Source: Cytophagaceae bacterium
GTDB taxonomy: Bacteria > Bacteroidota > Bacteroidia > Cytophagales > JAIYAX01
Direction of reading: 5' to 3'
DNA length: 64,000 bases
Assembly: GCA_027488815.1 (NCBI GenBank)
Contig: JAIYAX010000012.1
Span: forward strand, 62,001 to 126,000
Position 1 is the stretch's first letter. Each line of letters opens with the position of its first letter. The translations under genes were made by a program, and so were the position numbers. Of this stretch, positions 45,688-56,020 are shown piece after piece. The notes beneath the pieces are model-generated. The model made no database searches and had not been told where the DNA came from. It saw nothing but the letters and a program-made list of their open reading frames with translations.

Positions 45688-47004
45688 ATGAAAATTGCGG
45701 TAGTAGGTACAGGCTATGTAGGTCTGGTTACGGGGACATGTTTTGCTGAGGTAGGTATTGATGTGGTTTGTGTTGACGTCAACACCACTAAAATTGAAAA
45801 CCTCAGAAAAGGCATTATGCCCATTTATGAGCCTGGCTTGGAAGAAATGGTCCAGAGAAATTATGAAAAGAAAAGACTGGATTTTTCCACTGACCTCGCT
45901 TCAGCAATCAAGGACTGTGATGTTGCATTTATTGCAGTAGGCACACCTCCGGGTGAGGATGGCAGCGCCGACCTCAAGTATGTCATCGAAGTTGCAAGAC
46001 AAATCGGTCGCACCATGAATGACTATGGGGTGGTTGTTACAAAAAGCACGGTGCCTGTTGGTACTGCGGCAAAAGTAAGGGCTGCCGTAAAGGAGGAATT
46101 ACAGAAAAGAGGAGTTGATATTCCCTTTGATGTCGCTTCAAACCCTGAGTTTCTAAAAGAGGGCGCTGCTATTGAAGACTTTTTAAAGCCGGACAGAATT
46201 GTGATTGGTATCGACTCTGGCAGAGCAGAAGAGATCATGCGCAAATTGTATAAACCCTTTCTGCTTAATGGGCATCCCATCATTTTTATGGATATTCCAT
46301 CAGCTGAAATGACCAAGTATGCAGCCAATGCAATGCTGGCTACAAAGATCAGCTTCATGAATGATGTCGCAAATCTCTGCGAGATCATGGGTGCTGATGT
46401 CAATATGGTTAGAAAAGGAATTGGCTCTGACAATAGGATTGGGCCAAAGTTCATCTACCCAGGGGTAGGCTATGGAGGAAGTTGTTTTCCCAAAGATGTG
46501 AAAGCATTGATCAAAACAGCTCAGGAGAATGGATACAAAATGAGGGTGCTCCAGGCGGTTGAAGAAGTCAACGAAAGCCAAAAGGAGGTGCTATTCAATA
46601 AAATCAATACCTATTTCAAAGGCCACTTAAAAGGCAAAACGATTGCACTCTGGGGCCTCTCCTTCAAGCCAAAAACGGACGACATGCGTGAGGCACCTTC
46701 TCTTGTACTCATCCGCCAATTGCTTGAGCAAGGGGTCACTGTAAAAGCCTATGACCCTGTTGCCATGCCTGAAGCCCGGCATAGTCTGAATGATACCATC
46801 ACCTATAGCAAAGATCCTTATGATACCCTGATTGATGCAGACGGACTTTGTTTAGTCACAGAGTGGCCAGAATTCAGATTACCAAATTTTGAAGTGGTAA
46901 GTCGTTTACTAAAAAATAAGGTCATTTTCGACGGAAGAAATATTTACGATGCTACAGAACTTAGATTGCTGGGCTTCGATTACTTTGGAATCGGTATTCA
47001 ATAA
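45688..47004 (+). CDS. ugd: UDP-glucose 6-dehydrogenase
   Basis: 438 aa. NAD-binding GTGYVGLVTGTCFAEVG, catalytic Cys in GVGYGGSCFPKDVKALI, and the C-terminal UDP-binding domain (ALWGLSFKPKTDDMREAPS). Oxidises UDP-glucose to UDP-glucuronate in two steps. First gene of a seven-gene operon (45688-53214). Its product is the substrate of the next enzyme. Confidence 0.95.
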   Translation: MKIAVVGTGYVGLVTGTCFAEVGIDVVCVDVNTTKIENLRKGIMPIYEPGLEEMVQRNYEKKRLDFSTDLASAIKDCDVAFIAVGTPPGEDGSADLKYVIEVARQIGRTMNDYGVVVTKSTVPVGTAAKVRAAVKEELQKRGVDIPFDVASNPEFLKEGAAIEDFLKPDRIVIGIDSGRAEEIMRKLYKPFLLNGHPIIFMDIPSAEMTKYAANAMLATKISFMNDVANLCEIMGADVNMVRKGIGSDNRIGPKFIYPGVGYGGSCFPKDVKALIKTAQENGYKMRVLQAVEEVNESQKEVLFNKINTYFKGHLKGKTIALWGLSFKPKTDDMREAPSLVLIRQLLEQGVTVKAYDPVAMPEARHSLNDTITYSKDPYDTLIDADGLCLVTEWPEFRLPNFEVVSRLLKNKVIFDGRNIYDATELRLLGFDYFGIGIQ

Positions 47005-47016
47005 GCGATTTACATC

Positions 47017-47967
47017 ATGACAAAGAAAACAGTTCTGATCACCGGTGGAGCAGGCTTCCTGGGTTCCCACCTTAGCGACCGTATGATCACCGAAGGGTAC
47101 CGGGTGATCGCAATGGATAATCTGATCACAGGGAATATCAAAAACATCGAACATCTGATGAAACTTAAAGATTTTGAGTTTTACCATCATGATGTCTCCA
47201 AGTTTATACATGTGCCTGGTGAACTTCATTACATCCTGCATTTTGCCTCACCGGCAAGCCCAATAGACTATTTGAGAATTCCCATTCAAACCCTTAAAGT
47301 AGGCTCACTGGGAACACACAACTGCCTTGGGCTTGCTAAAGCAAAAGGAGCGAGAATACTTGTAGCCTCTACTTCTGAAGTGTATGGCGATCCTTTGGTG
47401 CATCCACAAAACGAAGATTATTGGGGAAACGTGAACCCCGTAGGGCCAAGAGGGGTATACGATGAGGCTAAGCGCTTTCAGGAAGCAATCACAATGGCTT
47501 ATCACACTTTTCATGGATTGGAGACCCGGATTGTAAGAATATTCAACACATATGGCCCACGAATGCGACTGGATGATGGCCGTGTGCTTCCGGCATTTAT
47601 TGGCCAAGCCATCAGAGGAGAGGATTTGACCGTTTTTGGTGATGGCACTCAGACAAGGTCATTTTGCTACGTCTCCGATCTGATCGAAGGTATCTACAGA
47701 CTCTTGCTTTCAGATTATGCCTACCCAGTCAATATTGGCAATCCAGATGAAATCACTATCAACCAGTTTGGGGAGGAAATACTGAAACTCACGGGAGTTC
47801 AGCAGAAACTCATTCATAAACCATTGCCAAAAGACGACCCCAAACAAAGACAACCAGACATTACCAAGGCTCGTCAATTATTGGGCTGGGAGCCGAAAAT
47901 CAATCGTGCTGAAGGGCTGAAAATAACCTATGAGTATTTTAAAAACTTATTAAACCAATCTTCTTAA
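47017..47967 (+). CDS. UDP-glucuronate decarboxylase (UDP-xylose synthase)
   Basis: 316 aa extended [13 protein letters not shown] at 10-19, catalytic STSEVYGDP and Tyr-x3-Lys in YDEAKRFQE, plus [20 protein letters not shown] and [17 protein letters not shown], the UXS pattern. Converts UDP-GlcUA to UDP-xylose. Twelve bases after ugd, so both steps are coupled. Confidence 0.93.
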   Translation: MTKKTVLITGGAGFLGSHLSDRMITEGYRVIAMDNLITGNIKNIEHLMKLKDFEFYHHDVSKFIHVPGELHYILHFASPASPIDYLRIPIQTLKVGSLGTHNCLGLAKAKGARILVASTSEVYGDPLVHPQNEDYWGNVNPVGPRGVYDEAKRFQEAITMAYHTFHGLETRIVRIFNTYGPRMRLDDGRVLPAFIGQAIRGEDLTVFGDGTQTRSFCYVSDLIEGIYRLLLSDYAYPVNIGNPDEITINQFGEEILKLTGVQQKLIHKPLPKDDPKQRQPDITKARQLLGWEPKINRAEGLKITYEYFKNLLNQSS

Positions 47968-47977
47968 CCTGACAAAA

Positions 47978-49267
47978 ATGGTTCAACAGATTTTAGCCAA
48001 AGAATATCCCCTAGCAGTCATAGGTCTTGGCTATGTAGGTCTACCTATTGCCCTTGAATTTGCCCGAAAAGTGAAGGTCATTGGGTTTGACATTAATGAA
48101 AAGCGGGTGGAAATGATGAAGAACAACATCGACCCCAGTGGCGAGCTTTCTTCTGAGGATTTTTTGGGTTGTGATATACAGTTTACCGCAAAGATAGAGG
48201 ACCTCAAAGCAGCCCGGTTCTTCATAGTCGCTGTACCAACCCCTATTGATAGTCATACTCAGCCGGATCTTAAGCCTTTATTGGGTGCAACGCATACCGT
48301 TGGTCAGGTGCTGAAAAAAGGAGATTACGTAGTTTATGAGTCCACAGTATACCCAGGATGTACAGAAGAAGATTGTATTCCTATTCTTGAGCAGAGATCA
48401 GGGCTTAAGTTTCAGCAGGATTTTAAAGTCGGATATTCACCGGAGCGTATCAACCCAGGTGATAAGGAGCACACTTTGACAAAGATCACCAAAGTTGTTT
48501 CGGGTTGCAGCCCAGAATCACTTGATCAGATCGCCAAAGTATATGAGATCGTGATTCGTGCAGGGGTGTATCAGGCATCGTCCATCAAAGTGGCTGAGGC
48601 CGCAAAAATCATTGAAAACACCCAGCGTGACCTCAATATTGCGCTGATGAATGAGCTCTCGATGATTTTTGACAGGATGAAAATCAATACGTACGAAGTA
48701 CTTGAAGCTGCCGGTACCAAATGGAATTTCCTGAAATTCAGCCCGGGCCTGGTAGGAGGCCATTGCATTGGAGTAGATCCATATTATCTCACTTACAAAG
48801 CCAAAGAACTGGATTATGATCCCAGAGTGATTCTAAGCGGGCGCTTTATTAATGACAGTATGGGGGCTTATGTTGCCCGAAAGACAGTTCAAATGATGGC
48901 CAAACAGGGCAAGGATATTTCTAAGTCAAGGGTTCTTGTTATGGGGGCTACTTTCAAGGAAAACGTCGAGGACATACGGAATTCAAAAGTGGCTGATGTC
49001 ATCAACGAGTTTAAATCATTTAGCGTTTCGGTTGATGTGGTGGATCCTTTCGCTTCTTCTGACGAGCTCAATCACGAATATGGCTTTAGCCTTGAGGATC
49101 AGCCCAAGGGACTTTATGATGGAGTAGTTGTGGCAGTAAGCCATACGCCATATGCAAATATGACAGAGCAGGAGTTTCAAAAGCTATGTCAACATGATGC
49201 TGTATTGGTAGACATCAAAGGCATATTCAGAAACAAGATCAAGCAACTCAATTATTGGAGTCTTTAA
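47978..49267 (+). CDS. UDP-N-acetylhexosamine 6-dehydrogenase (TviB/WbpO-like)
   Basis: 429 aa nucleotide-sugar dehydrogenase distinct from Ugd: VIGLGYVGLPIALEFARK, SPERINPGDKEHTLTKITKV, and catalytic Cys in GLVGGHCIGVDPYYLTYKA. The group oxidises UDP-GlcNAc or UDP-GalNAc to uronates, as TviB and WbpO do. The WbpP-type epimerase three genes on fits the same pathway. Stop shares one base with the galE start. Confidence 0.9.
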   Translation: MVQQILAKEYPLAVIGLGYVGLPIALEFARKVKVIGFDINEKRVEMMKNNIDPSGELSSEDFLGCDIQFTAKIEDLKAARFFIVAVPTPIDSHTQPDLKPLLGATHTVGQVLKKGDYVVYESTVYPGCTEEDCIPILEQRSGLKFQQDFKVGYSPERINPGDKEHTLTKITKVVSGCSPESLDQIAKVYEIVIRAGVYQASSIKVAEAAKIIENTQRDLNIALMNELSMIFDRMKINTYEVLEAAGTKWNFLKFSPGLVGGHCIGVDPYYLTYKAKELDYDPRVILSGRFINDSMGAYVARKTVQMMAKQGKDISKSRVLVMGATFKENVEDIRNSKVADVINEFKSFSVSVDVVDPFASSDELNHEYGFSLEDQPKGLYDGVVVAVSHTPYANMTEQEFQKLCQHDAVLVDIKGIFRNKIKQLNYWSL

Positions 49268-50292
49268 TGCCAAAAGGAAAAGTGCTCATCACCGGAGGAG
49301 CAGGATATATCGGAGCTCATACCGCAGTTGCTTTGTTTGAAGCTGGTTATGAACCTCTTGTTTTAGATAATTTTTCCAATACCCTCCCTTCCGCTATAGA
49401 TGCCATCAGGCAACTGACTTTTGATGGCTTAAAGGTGTATGAGACGGACTGCTGTGATTATCAGGCACTTGAGGAAGTTTACCTGAATGAGAAACCTGTT
49501 GGAGTGATTCATTTTGCTGCCTTCAAAGCAGTTGGTGAGTCGGTTAGGCTACCATTAAAGTATTACAAAAACAATCTGATGTCTCTGGCAAATGTGCTTG
49601 AGCTTTCAGTGAAGCACAGCATAAAGAATCTGGTTTTTTCATCCTCTTGCACGGTTTATGGTCAACCTGAGCATTTGCCTGTTCATGAAGGGAGCCCAAT
49701 CCTTCCTGCAGAATCACCCTATGGAAACACCAAACAAATTGGAGAAGAAATGGTACGTGATGCTGTTCAAAGCGGAGCACCTCTGGCAGCCATCTCGCTT
49801 CGTTATTTCAATCCTGTTGGCGCACACCCAAGTTCTAAACTAGGCGAGCTGCCACTGGGCACACCTAATAACCTGGTTCCTTTCATCACTCAAACTGTAG
49901 CAGGCTGGAGGGATCAATTGACCGTATTTGGGGATGACTATCCTACCCCTGATGGAACCTGCATCAGAGATTATATACACGTTTGCGACCTTGCCGAGGC
50001 GCATGTGGCAGCGATCAAAACACTCGAAAAAGCAGAAGATAGCTATTCAGGAGTTGATTATATCAATATTGGAACAGGTAGAGGGCACTCAGTTCTTGAA
50101 GTCATTCATGCTTTTGAAGACACCACCGGTCATAAACTTAACTATCAAATTGGTCCAAGAAGACCGGGTGATGTTACGGCTGTCTTTGCGGACACGACAA
50201 AAAGCAAAAAAGCACTGGGCTGGAGTCCAAAGTACAGCATGGAAGAAGCTTTGGTTCATGCCTGGAATTGGCAAAAGACTTTGAAAAAATGA
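49267..50292 (+). CDS. galE: UDP-glucose 4-epimerase
   Basis: 341 aa. GGAGYIGAHTAVALFEAGYE, Ser-Ser-Cys-Thr-Val-Tyr loop, Tyr-x3-Lys in SPYGNTKQIGEE, RYFNPVGAHPSSKLGELP and PTPDGTCIRDYIHVCDLA: all GalE hallmarks. Supplies UDP-galactose. ATG at 49267 overlaps the previous stop; its stop overlaps rfbB (ATGA). Confidence 0.95.
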   Translation: MPKGKVLITGGAGYIGAHTAVALFEAGYEPLVLDNFSNTLPSAIDAIRQLTFDGLKVYETDCCDYQALEEVYLNEKPVGVIHFAAFKAVGESVRLPLKYYKNNLMSLANVLELSVKHSIKNLVFSSSCTVYGQPEHLPVHEGSPILPAESPYGNTKQIGEEMVRDAVQSGAPLAAISLRYFNPVGAHPSSKLGELPLGTPNNLVPFITQTVAGWRDQLTVFGDDYPTPDGTCIRDYIHVCDLAEAHVAAIKTLEKAEDSYSGVDYINIGTGRGHSVLEVIHAFEDTTGHKLNYQIGPRRPGDVTAVFADTTKSKKALGWSPKYSMEEALVHAWNWQKTLKK

Positions 50293-51344
50293 AGCATACA
50301 GTTTTAATTACCGGAGGAGCAGGTTTCATAGGCTCTCATGTCGTGCGATTGTTCGTCAGGAAGTACCCGGATTATCATATCATTAATCTGGACAATCTGA
50401 CTTACGCCGGCAATCTTGCCAACCTCACTGACATCGAGGCAGAACCCAACTATACCTTTTTAAAAGCAGATATCACAAACGCTTCCCAAATGGAAGAACT
50501 GATGCTCAAGCATCGGCCAAATGGGGTTATTCATCTGGCTGCAGAAAGCCATGTAGACCGCTCGATCACTAACCCTATGGAGTTTATTATGACTAATGTA
50601 GTAGGAACGGTGAACCTGCTGAATGCCGCACGTAAGGCATGGTCAGGGGTATTTGATCAGCATCGTTTTTATCATGTGTCCACGGATGAAGTATATGGAT
50701 CCTTGCATGATGGCGGTTTTTTTACAGAAGAAACCCCTTATGATCCTCAGTCTCCATACTCAGCCTCCAAAGCTTCAAGTGATCATTTTGTGAGGGCTTA
50801 CGGCAACACCTATGGATTGGATTATGTGATTTCGAATTGCTCTAACAATTATGGGCCAAATCAGTTTCCTGAAAAGCTGATTCCACTTTTCATCCACAAT
50901 ATAAGGCAAAACAAACCGCTACCCGTTTATGGTAAGGGGGAAAATGTAAGGGACTGGCTTTATGTCATCGATCATGCAGCTGCAATTGATGTGGTATACC
51001 ACAATGGGAAAAACAGGGAAACCTATAACATAGGTGGGTTTAATGAGTGGAAGAACATCGACCTGATTCACCTTCTTTGCCAAGTAATGGATCAGAAGTT
51101 AGGCAGGAGTAAAGGAGAATCTGCTGGGTTAATAACCTACGTGAAAGACCGGGCTGGGCATGATCTGCGCTATGCTATAGATGCTAATAAAATAATGAAT
51201 GAGTTGGGATGGAAGCCTTCACTTCAGTTTGAAGAGGGGATTGTCCGGACTGTTGACTGGTATTTGCAGAACGAAGTATGGCTGCAACAAGTGACTTCCG
51301 GAGCCTACCAGCAGTACTATGAAGAACATTATGGAAACCGATAG
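50289..51344 (+). CDS. rfbB: dTDP-glucose 4,6-dehydratase
   Basis: 351 aa. [48 protein letters not shown] with the Thr-Asp-Glu triad, Tyr-x3-Lys in SPYSASKASSDHF, and NCSNNYGPNQFPEKLIPLFI. Gives dTDP-4-keto-6-deoxyglucose. ATG at 50289 overlaps the galE stop. rfbC and rfbD are not in the window. Confidence 0.96.
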   Translation: MKHTVLITGGAGFIGSHVVRLFVRKYPDYHIINLDNLTYAGNLANLTDIEAEPNYTFLKADITNASQMEELMLKHRPNGVIHLAAESHVDRSITNPMEFIMTNVVGTVNLLNAARKAWSGVFDQHRFYHVSTDEVYGSLHDGGFFTEETPYDPQSPYSASKASSDHFVRAYGNTYGLDYVISNCSNNYGPNQFPEKLIPLFIHNIRQNKPLPVYGKGENVRDWLYVIDHAAAIDVVYHNGKNRETYNIGGFNEWKNIDLIHLLCQVMDQKLGRSKGESAGLITYVKDRAGHDLRYAIDANKIMNELGWKPSLQFEEGIVRTVDWYLQNEVWLQQVTSGAYQQYYEEHYGNR

Positions 51345-51350
51345 AAAGCT

Positions 51351-52346
51351 ATGATGCAGAAATTTCATTCGGAACCCCTCAATCAATATCGATTTTTAGT
51401 CACCGGTGGTGCCGGCTTTATTGGCTCACACCTGGTTGAATATCTGCTTCAGCATGGAGCTAAAGAAGTGGTGGTGCTGGACAATCTTGCTACCGGTTTT
51501 AAGAAAAACATCACCCTTTTCAATTCTTATCCTTCATTGAATTTTGTTGATGGAGATATCCGGGATGCATCCACCTGCCAAAAGGTGTGTGAAGGAATAG
51601 ACTTTGTGCTTCATCAGGCCGCTCTTGGCTCGGTTCCCCGGAGCATCAATGATCCTCAGACGACCAATGAGGTAAACATCAGCGGTTTTTTAAATATGCT
51701 GGTAGCTGCAAGAGATCAAAAAGTAAAGCGATTTGTTTACGCAGCCTCTTCTTCAACTTATGGAGATAGCATGGAACTGCCCAAAAGGGAGGAGGTAATT
51801 GGTAAGCCACTTTCACCTTATGCCATTACGAAGTATGTGAATGAACTTTATGCAGGTGTTTTTGCATCTACTTATGGTACAAATTGCATAGGATTACGCT
51901 ACTTTAATGTATTTGGACCCAGGCAGGACCCAAAAGGGGCTTATGCTGCCGTGATCCCTCTGTTTATTCAGTCTTTAATTGAAAACAGAAGCCCATTTAT
52001 AAATGGTGATGGACTTCAGACCAGGGATTTTACTTATATCGAAAATGCCGTTCAGGCTAACATAAAGGCTGTTTTTGCAAGACCGGAAGCCAATAGCAAA
52101 GTATATAACGTCGCTGTTGGGGACAGAACAAGCTTAAAGTCCATGTTTGAAACATTGCAGAAAGTCTCTGGAAAACAGGTTCCGGCTATTCACAGGGAGG
52201 GAAGAGCAGGAGACATCAAAGACAGCCTGGCAGATATAACTCTTGCAGCCCAAATGCTAGGCTATGAACCCGGAGTTCGTATCGGGGAGGGCTTAAAAAG
52301 AACATTTGAATGGTTTTTTGATCAACAGCAATTTATAAAGGCCTAA
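51351..52346 (+). CDS. UDP-N-acetylglucosamine C4 epimerase-like (WbpP/TviC family)
   Basis: 331 aa extended [23 protein letters not shown], the WbpP-typical [36 protein letters not shown], Tyr-x3-Lys in [13 protein letters not shown], and [20 protein letters not shown]. With the dehydrogenase at 47978 it could yield UDP-GalNAc and UDP-GalNAcA. Six bases after rfbB. Confidence 0.9.
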   Translation: MMQKFHSEPLNQYRFLVTGGAGFIGSHLVEYLLQHGAKEVVVLDNLATGFKKNITLFNSYPSLNFVDGDIRDASTCQKVCEGIDFVLHQAALGSVPRSINDPQTTNEVNISGFLNMLVAARDQKVKRFVYAASSSTYGDSMELPKREEVIGKPLSPYAITKYVNELYAGVFASTYGTNCIGLRYFNVFGPRQDPKGAYAAVIPLFIQSLIENRSPFINGDGLQTRDFTYIENAVQANIKAVFARPEANSKVYNVAVGDRTSLKSMFETLQKVSGKQVPAIHREGRAGDIKDSLADITLAAQMLGYEPGVRIGEGLKRTFEWFFDQQQFIKA

Positions 52347-52350
52347 GAAC

Positions 52351-53214
52351 ATGAAAGGAATAATCTTGGCCGGTGGTTCCGGCACCCGTTTACATCCGCT
52401 TACTTTGGCAGTAAGCAAACAACTGATGCCGGTATATGATAAGCCGATGATTTATTACCCTTTGTCGATCCTCATGATCGCTGGCATCAAAGAGATTTTG
52501 ATCATCTCCACCCCGCATGACCTACCCCACTTCAGAAAGCTGCTGGGCGATGGCAAGAATCTGGGGTGTTCCTTTTCTTATGCGGAACAGGCTGTCCCTA
52601 ATGGCCTTGCACAGGCTTTTGTTATTGGAGAAGATTTCATAGGGAAGGATAAAGTAGCCTTAATTCTGGGGGATAACATTTTTTATGGCTCAGGACTTAG
52701 CAAACTGTTACAGTCAAATGTTGATCCTGATGGGGGGGTGGTATTTGCCTACCATGTCAATGACCCTGAGCGCTATGGGGTTGTGGAATTTGATCAGGAG
52801 AACCGTGTACTGTCAATTGAGGAAAAACCCTCATCGCCAAAGTCAAATTATGCAGTGCCCGGGCTTTACTTTTACGATCAGGAGGTTGTATCAATCGCCA
52901 AGGCCTTGAAGCCGAGTGCAAGGGGAGAGTACGAAATCACAGATGTTAACAAGGAATATCTGCACAGAGGTAAACTGAAGGTGGGTGTTTTAAACAGGGG
53001 AACTGCCTGGCTTGATACCGGTACTTTTGCTTCCCTTATGCAAGCAGCCAATTTTGTTCAGGTAATTGAAGAGCGTCAGGGTTTGAAAATTGGCTGCATT
53101 GAAGAGGTGGCCTACCGCATGAATTTTATCGATGCGAAACAACTCAAAACTCTTGCTGATCCCTTAATGAAAAGCGGCTACGGCGATTACCTGATGAAAC
53201 TGATTAAGAGCTGA
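52351..53214 (+). CDS. rfbA: Glucose-1-phosphate thymidylyltransferase
   Basis: 287 aa. [43 protein letters not shown] and [20 protein letters not shown] define RmlA. Makes dTDP-glucose for rfbB. Last gene of the operon; its stop overlaps the convergent SDR gene by 11 bp, and no terminator is seen between them. Confidence 0.96.
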   Translation: MKGIILAGGSGTRLHPLTLAVSKQLMPVYDKPMIYYPLSILMIAGIKEILIISTPHDLPHFRKLLGDGKNLGCSFSYAEQAVPNGLAQAFVIGEDFIGKDKVALILGDNIFYGSGLSKLLQSNVDPDGGVVFAYHVNDPERYGVVEFDQENRVLSIEEKPSSPKSNYAVPGLYFYDQEVVSIAKALKPSARGEYEITDVNKEYLHRGKLKVGVLNRGTAWLDTGTFASLMQAANFVQVIEERQGLKIGCIEEVAYRMNFIDAKQLKTLADPLMKSGYGDYLMKLIKS

Positions 53215-53872
53215 GTGGAGTAAGATCTTCGTTCTCAAGCACATGAAAGCCTTCTTTTGGCTCTATTGATGCCTTTACCATAGCACGTGCTACCCGCTCC
53301 GCCTCGATGGGACGGTATCGTTTCCAGGAACCAATTAAAAAAAAGTTAAACAAGGGCATAATCCCTTGAGCCAGCCATTCACCAAACCTGAACTCAGCCC
53401 TTTTGCCAAGCAGGAGAGAGGGTCTGATTACATATCTGGCAGGAATTTGAACCGATCGCAGCCATTCCTCTGCAAGGCCTTTGGTTCTTAGGTAATAGTT
53501 TGGTGATCTAGGGTTTGCACCTAGAGAAGAAATCATAAGAATTGCCTTAGCCTTTTTCTCTTCCGCTGCTTTTGAAATGAGTGCAGGCAAGTCAAGGTCT
53601 ACCCATTCAAAAGCTTTTTTACTTCCAGCCTTTTTTTGAGTGGTTCCTAATGCAATAAAGACTGCGCTTTTTTCTGGAATCAGGTCCAGTAATTCTTTTT
53701 TGAGTAACTCAACCCGCTCAGGAGCCGGATCCCAAAGCACAACTTTCCCCTGCGGAGCGTCAATCGGTTTTCTCAAAACGAGAATGACCTCGTCGTACCC
53801 TGCCTCTCTTAACTTGACAGGCAGCAGCGAACCGACGAGGCCACTTGATCCAAATACTATGGCTTTACTCAC
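53204..53872 (-). CDS. NAD(P)-binding SDR-like oxidoreductase (HTATIP2/YbjT-type)
   Basis: 222 aa, atypical SDR: nucleotide motif [59 protein letters not shown] (Tyr-x3-Lys), [13 protein letters not shown]. Substrate unknown. GTG start at 53870-53872 overlaps the stop of the upstream gene (GTGA), so the two are coupled. Confidence 0.87.
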   Translation of the reverse strand: MSKAIVFGSSGLVGSLLPVKLREAGYDEVILVLRKPIDAPQGKVVLWDPAPERVELLKKELLDLIPEKSAVFIALGTTQKKAGSKKAFEWVDLDLPALISKAAEEKKAKAILMISSLGANPRSPNYYLRTKGLAEEWLRSVQIPARYVIRPSLLLGKRAEFRFGEWLAQGIMPLFNFFLIGSWKRYRPIEAERVARAMVKASIEPKEGFHVLENEDLTPLSS

Positions 53873-54582
53873 ATGAGGCGAGTTCTCGGCGCAGGGGTAG
53901 AGAACGCAATAAGCTCCTGCTCAAGCTGTTTCCAAAGTATATTATAGTCTACTATTTCAAGCCATGGATAATTCTCACGCTCGATAGGGTACTTTTCAAT
54001 GTCCTTCATGTAAAGCTTGCCTGTACGTATCGCTTTTTTACCGCTAAACTTGTACTGAACAAACGAACAGAAAATACGCATGAATAACCAAGAACGGCTG
54101 TTTGATACCCTCCTCATGTGGTTAAGCATATAGCGCTCTATGGTTGGGTAGCGCTCTTTCATCTCCATGGTACGCTTGTAACGTGTCAGGTAGAAATACT
54201 GAATGATGCTGAAGCCAAGGTGCTCAGATTCATTGGTGTATAGGTATTCTACTTTGTGGTTGATGAGCTTGTTCAAAAGCATGCTGTCCACACTTTCAGG
54301 CTCTACAATGCCCAAATAGGCTCTGTAATACAGCCATTTGTCTTTGTAAGTGTAGTCCAGAGCATTGAATGTCGGCTGAGCATATACCAGACTGAGGGTT
54401 TTTTTTACGTCTTCGTAATTTCCTTTTCTCATCTGGATATGAAACTTCAGTTCCTGGCAATCATACCATTCAGTCGTGCCTTCGGCAAAGGCACTGATCA
54501 TTTTGCTTAACTGGGCATCTACTGATTTCCAGTCAGTGGATTTGAATTTTTCAATCAAATCTTCAAGTGATGTTTTACGCAT
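53869..54582 (-). CDS. Conserved protein of unknown function, helical
   Basis: 237 aa, soluble and helix-rich with many aromatic and basic residues (MRKTSLEDLIEKFKSTDWKS, YTYKDKWLYYRAYLGI, EMKERYPTIERYMLNHMRRV). A TPR-like helical-hairpin solenoid is possible but no motif is clear. No signal peptide. Translationally coupled with the SDR downstream. I do not know the family. Confidence 0.75.
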   Translation of the reverse strand: MRKTSLEDLIEKFKSTDWKSVDAQLSKMISAFAEGTTEWYDCQELKFHIQMRKGNYEDVKKTLSLVYAQPTFNALDYTYKDKWLYYRAYLGIVEPESVDSMLLNKLINHKVEYLYTNESEHLGFSIIQYFYLTRYKRTMEMKERYPTIERYMLNHMRRVSNSRSWLFMRIFCSFVQYKFSGKKAIRTGKLYMKDIEKYPIERENYPWLEIVDYNILWKQLEQELIAFSTPAPRTRLM

Positions 54583-54897
54583 TCTTAGTAGGTTGTTAAA
54601 GTGGTTAATGCTGAGCGATTAGGCCTTGCCCAGGATAATAGTCCTTTCAAACAGCAAAGTTAAAAGATCGACGGATAGAAGTAATCCCTTTAAAGCCACT
54701 TATTTTGGAAATAAAGAAATTTACCTTAGAAAATAAGCAAACAGGAATAAATACTGTTGCAAAAAATGATCAATTTGATTTCGAAAGACAATTATCAATG
54801 CAAGTATAACAAAATTCAAATCAAGTCAAGATTCAATTTGTCTGACTGGCAGGGAAAGGCAAAAAAAAACTCCCTTGTGGGAGTTGAATTTTTAGAC
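54583..54897. other. Intergenic, AT-rich, no gene seen
   Basis: 315 bases between the unknown gene (upstream side) and the end of rplS. A run of As and Ts from about 54700 to 54840 and the rplS terminator at its end. A 47-codon plus-strand frame crosses the terminator and is rejected. No clear promoter box for the minus-strand gene was found. Confidence 0.5.
54860..54888 (-). terminator. Intrinsic terminator of rplS
   Basis: Minus strand: AACTCCC, loop ACAA, GGGAGTT, then eight or more Ts. Ten bases downstream of the rplS stop. Confidence 0.88.
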
Positions 54898-55260
54898 TTA
54901 TGCTGATTTCTTTTCTTTGATTCTGGCAGCTTTTCCTGCTTTTCCTCTCAGGTAGAATAGTCTGGCTCTTCTTACCGAACCACGGCGAAGCAGCTCAATT
55001 TTCTCTATATTGGGTGACAGCAAGGGGAAAATACGCTCCACGCCTACACCATTGGATACTTTTCTTACGGTAAAGGTCTCACCATTGCTGCTGTTGTTTC
55101 TACGCTGGATCACAGTACCCTGGAACAACTGGATACGCTCTTTATTTCCTTCACGTATTTTTACATGAACGTTTACGGTATCACCTGCATTGAACTCAGG
55201 GAATGATGCTCGTTTGTCACCGTTAAGGGTGTTCTCAACTTCTTTTATGATCGGGTTCAT
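54898..55260 (-). CDS. rplS: 50S ribosomal protein L19
   Basis: 120 aa. [20 protein letters not shown], then [20 protein letters not shown] and [26 protein letters not shown] are L19. ATG at 55258-55260 preferred over an upstream TTG. Own promoter 26 bp upstream and own terminator; physically next to trmD but separable from it. Confidence 0.97.
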   Translation of the reverse strand: MNPIIKEVENTLNGDKRASFPEFNAGDTVNVHVKIREGNKERIQLFQGTVIQRRNNSSNGETFTVRKVSNGVGVERIFPLLSPNIEKIELLRRGSVRRARLFYLRGKAGKAARIKEKKSA

Positions 55261-55285
55261 ATCCGCTAATTCCAAAAATGGAGTG

Positions 55286-55314
55286 CAAATATAGCCTTTT
55301 TTCTGATCCGCAAA
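55286..55314 (-). promoter_or_regulatory. Promoter of rplS
   Basis: Minus strand -33 TTTG (55311-55314), 17 bp, -7 TATATTTG (55286-55293), in the 67-bp gap between trmD and rplS. Suggests rplS can be transcribed independently of rpsP-rimM-trmD. Confidence 0.6.
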
Positions 55315-55327
55315 CTCGATTCAAAAT

Positions 55328-56020
55328 TTATTCTTGGCTCCATTTTGCAAAAAGATCAGGCCTTAGATTTTTTGTTTTCTGCAGACTTTGCTCCATCCTC
55401 CAATGCTCTATACTTTTCTCATTGCCGGAGAGCAATACTTCCGGAACAAACCAACCCTTAAATTCAGCAGGCCTGGTGTAGACAGGAGGAGCAAGTAGGC
55501 CATCCTGAAATGTATCTGTGAGTGCTGAGGTCTCATCATTGAGTACTCCGGGCAAGAGCCTCACGATTGCATCGGTAAGAACAGATGCTGCGAGTTCACC
55601 TCCTGAAAGCACATAATCTCCGATACTGATTTCAAGGCTTACCAAGTGATCCCTGATGCGCTGGTCTATTCCTTTGTAATGTCCACAAATCAGCATCAGG
55701 TTGCCTTTTAAAGACAATCGGTTTGCCATGGATTGATCAAGGCGATTTCCGTCCGGACTGAGATAGATAATCTCATCATAAGACCTTTCTTGCTTTAGGT
55801 GCTCGACACAACGGTAAAGAGGTTCCGGCATCATGACCATGCCTGCACCACCCCCAAAAGCATAATCATCTGTCTGTCTGTGCTTGCCATCTGCATAATC
55901 CCTCAGTTGATGAACCTGAATTTTGACAAGTTCCTTCTCCTGAGCCCTTTTCATAATGGAATACTGCAATGGGCTGTGCAACAGCTCAGGCAAGCAGGTG
56001 ATGATATCAATCCGCATCAT
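55328..56020 (-). CDS. trmD: tRNA (guanine-N1)-methyltransferase
   Basis: 230 aa SPOUT enzyme methylating G37 of t[51 protein letters not shown] and [14 protein letters not shown] form the SAM-binding trefoil knot. Starts ATGATG; overlaps rimM by 14 nt. Confidence 0.97.
   Translation of the reverse strand: MMRIDIITCLPELLHSPLQYSIMKRAQEKELVKIQVHQLRDYADGKHRQTDDYAFGGGAGMVMMPEPLYRCVEHLKQERSYDEIIYLSPDGNRLDQSMANRLSLKGNLMLICGHYKGIDQRIRDHLVSLEISIGDYVLSGGELAASVLTDAIVRLLPGVLNDETSALTDTFQDGLLAPPVYTRPAEFKGWFVPEVLLSGNEKSIEHWRMEQSLQKTKNLRPDLFAKWSQE

Noticed and set aside
54767-54910. 47-codon plus-strand frame before rplS end
   Set aside because: Runs through the rplS terminator and has no coding signature.
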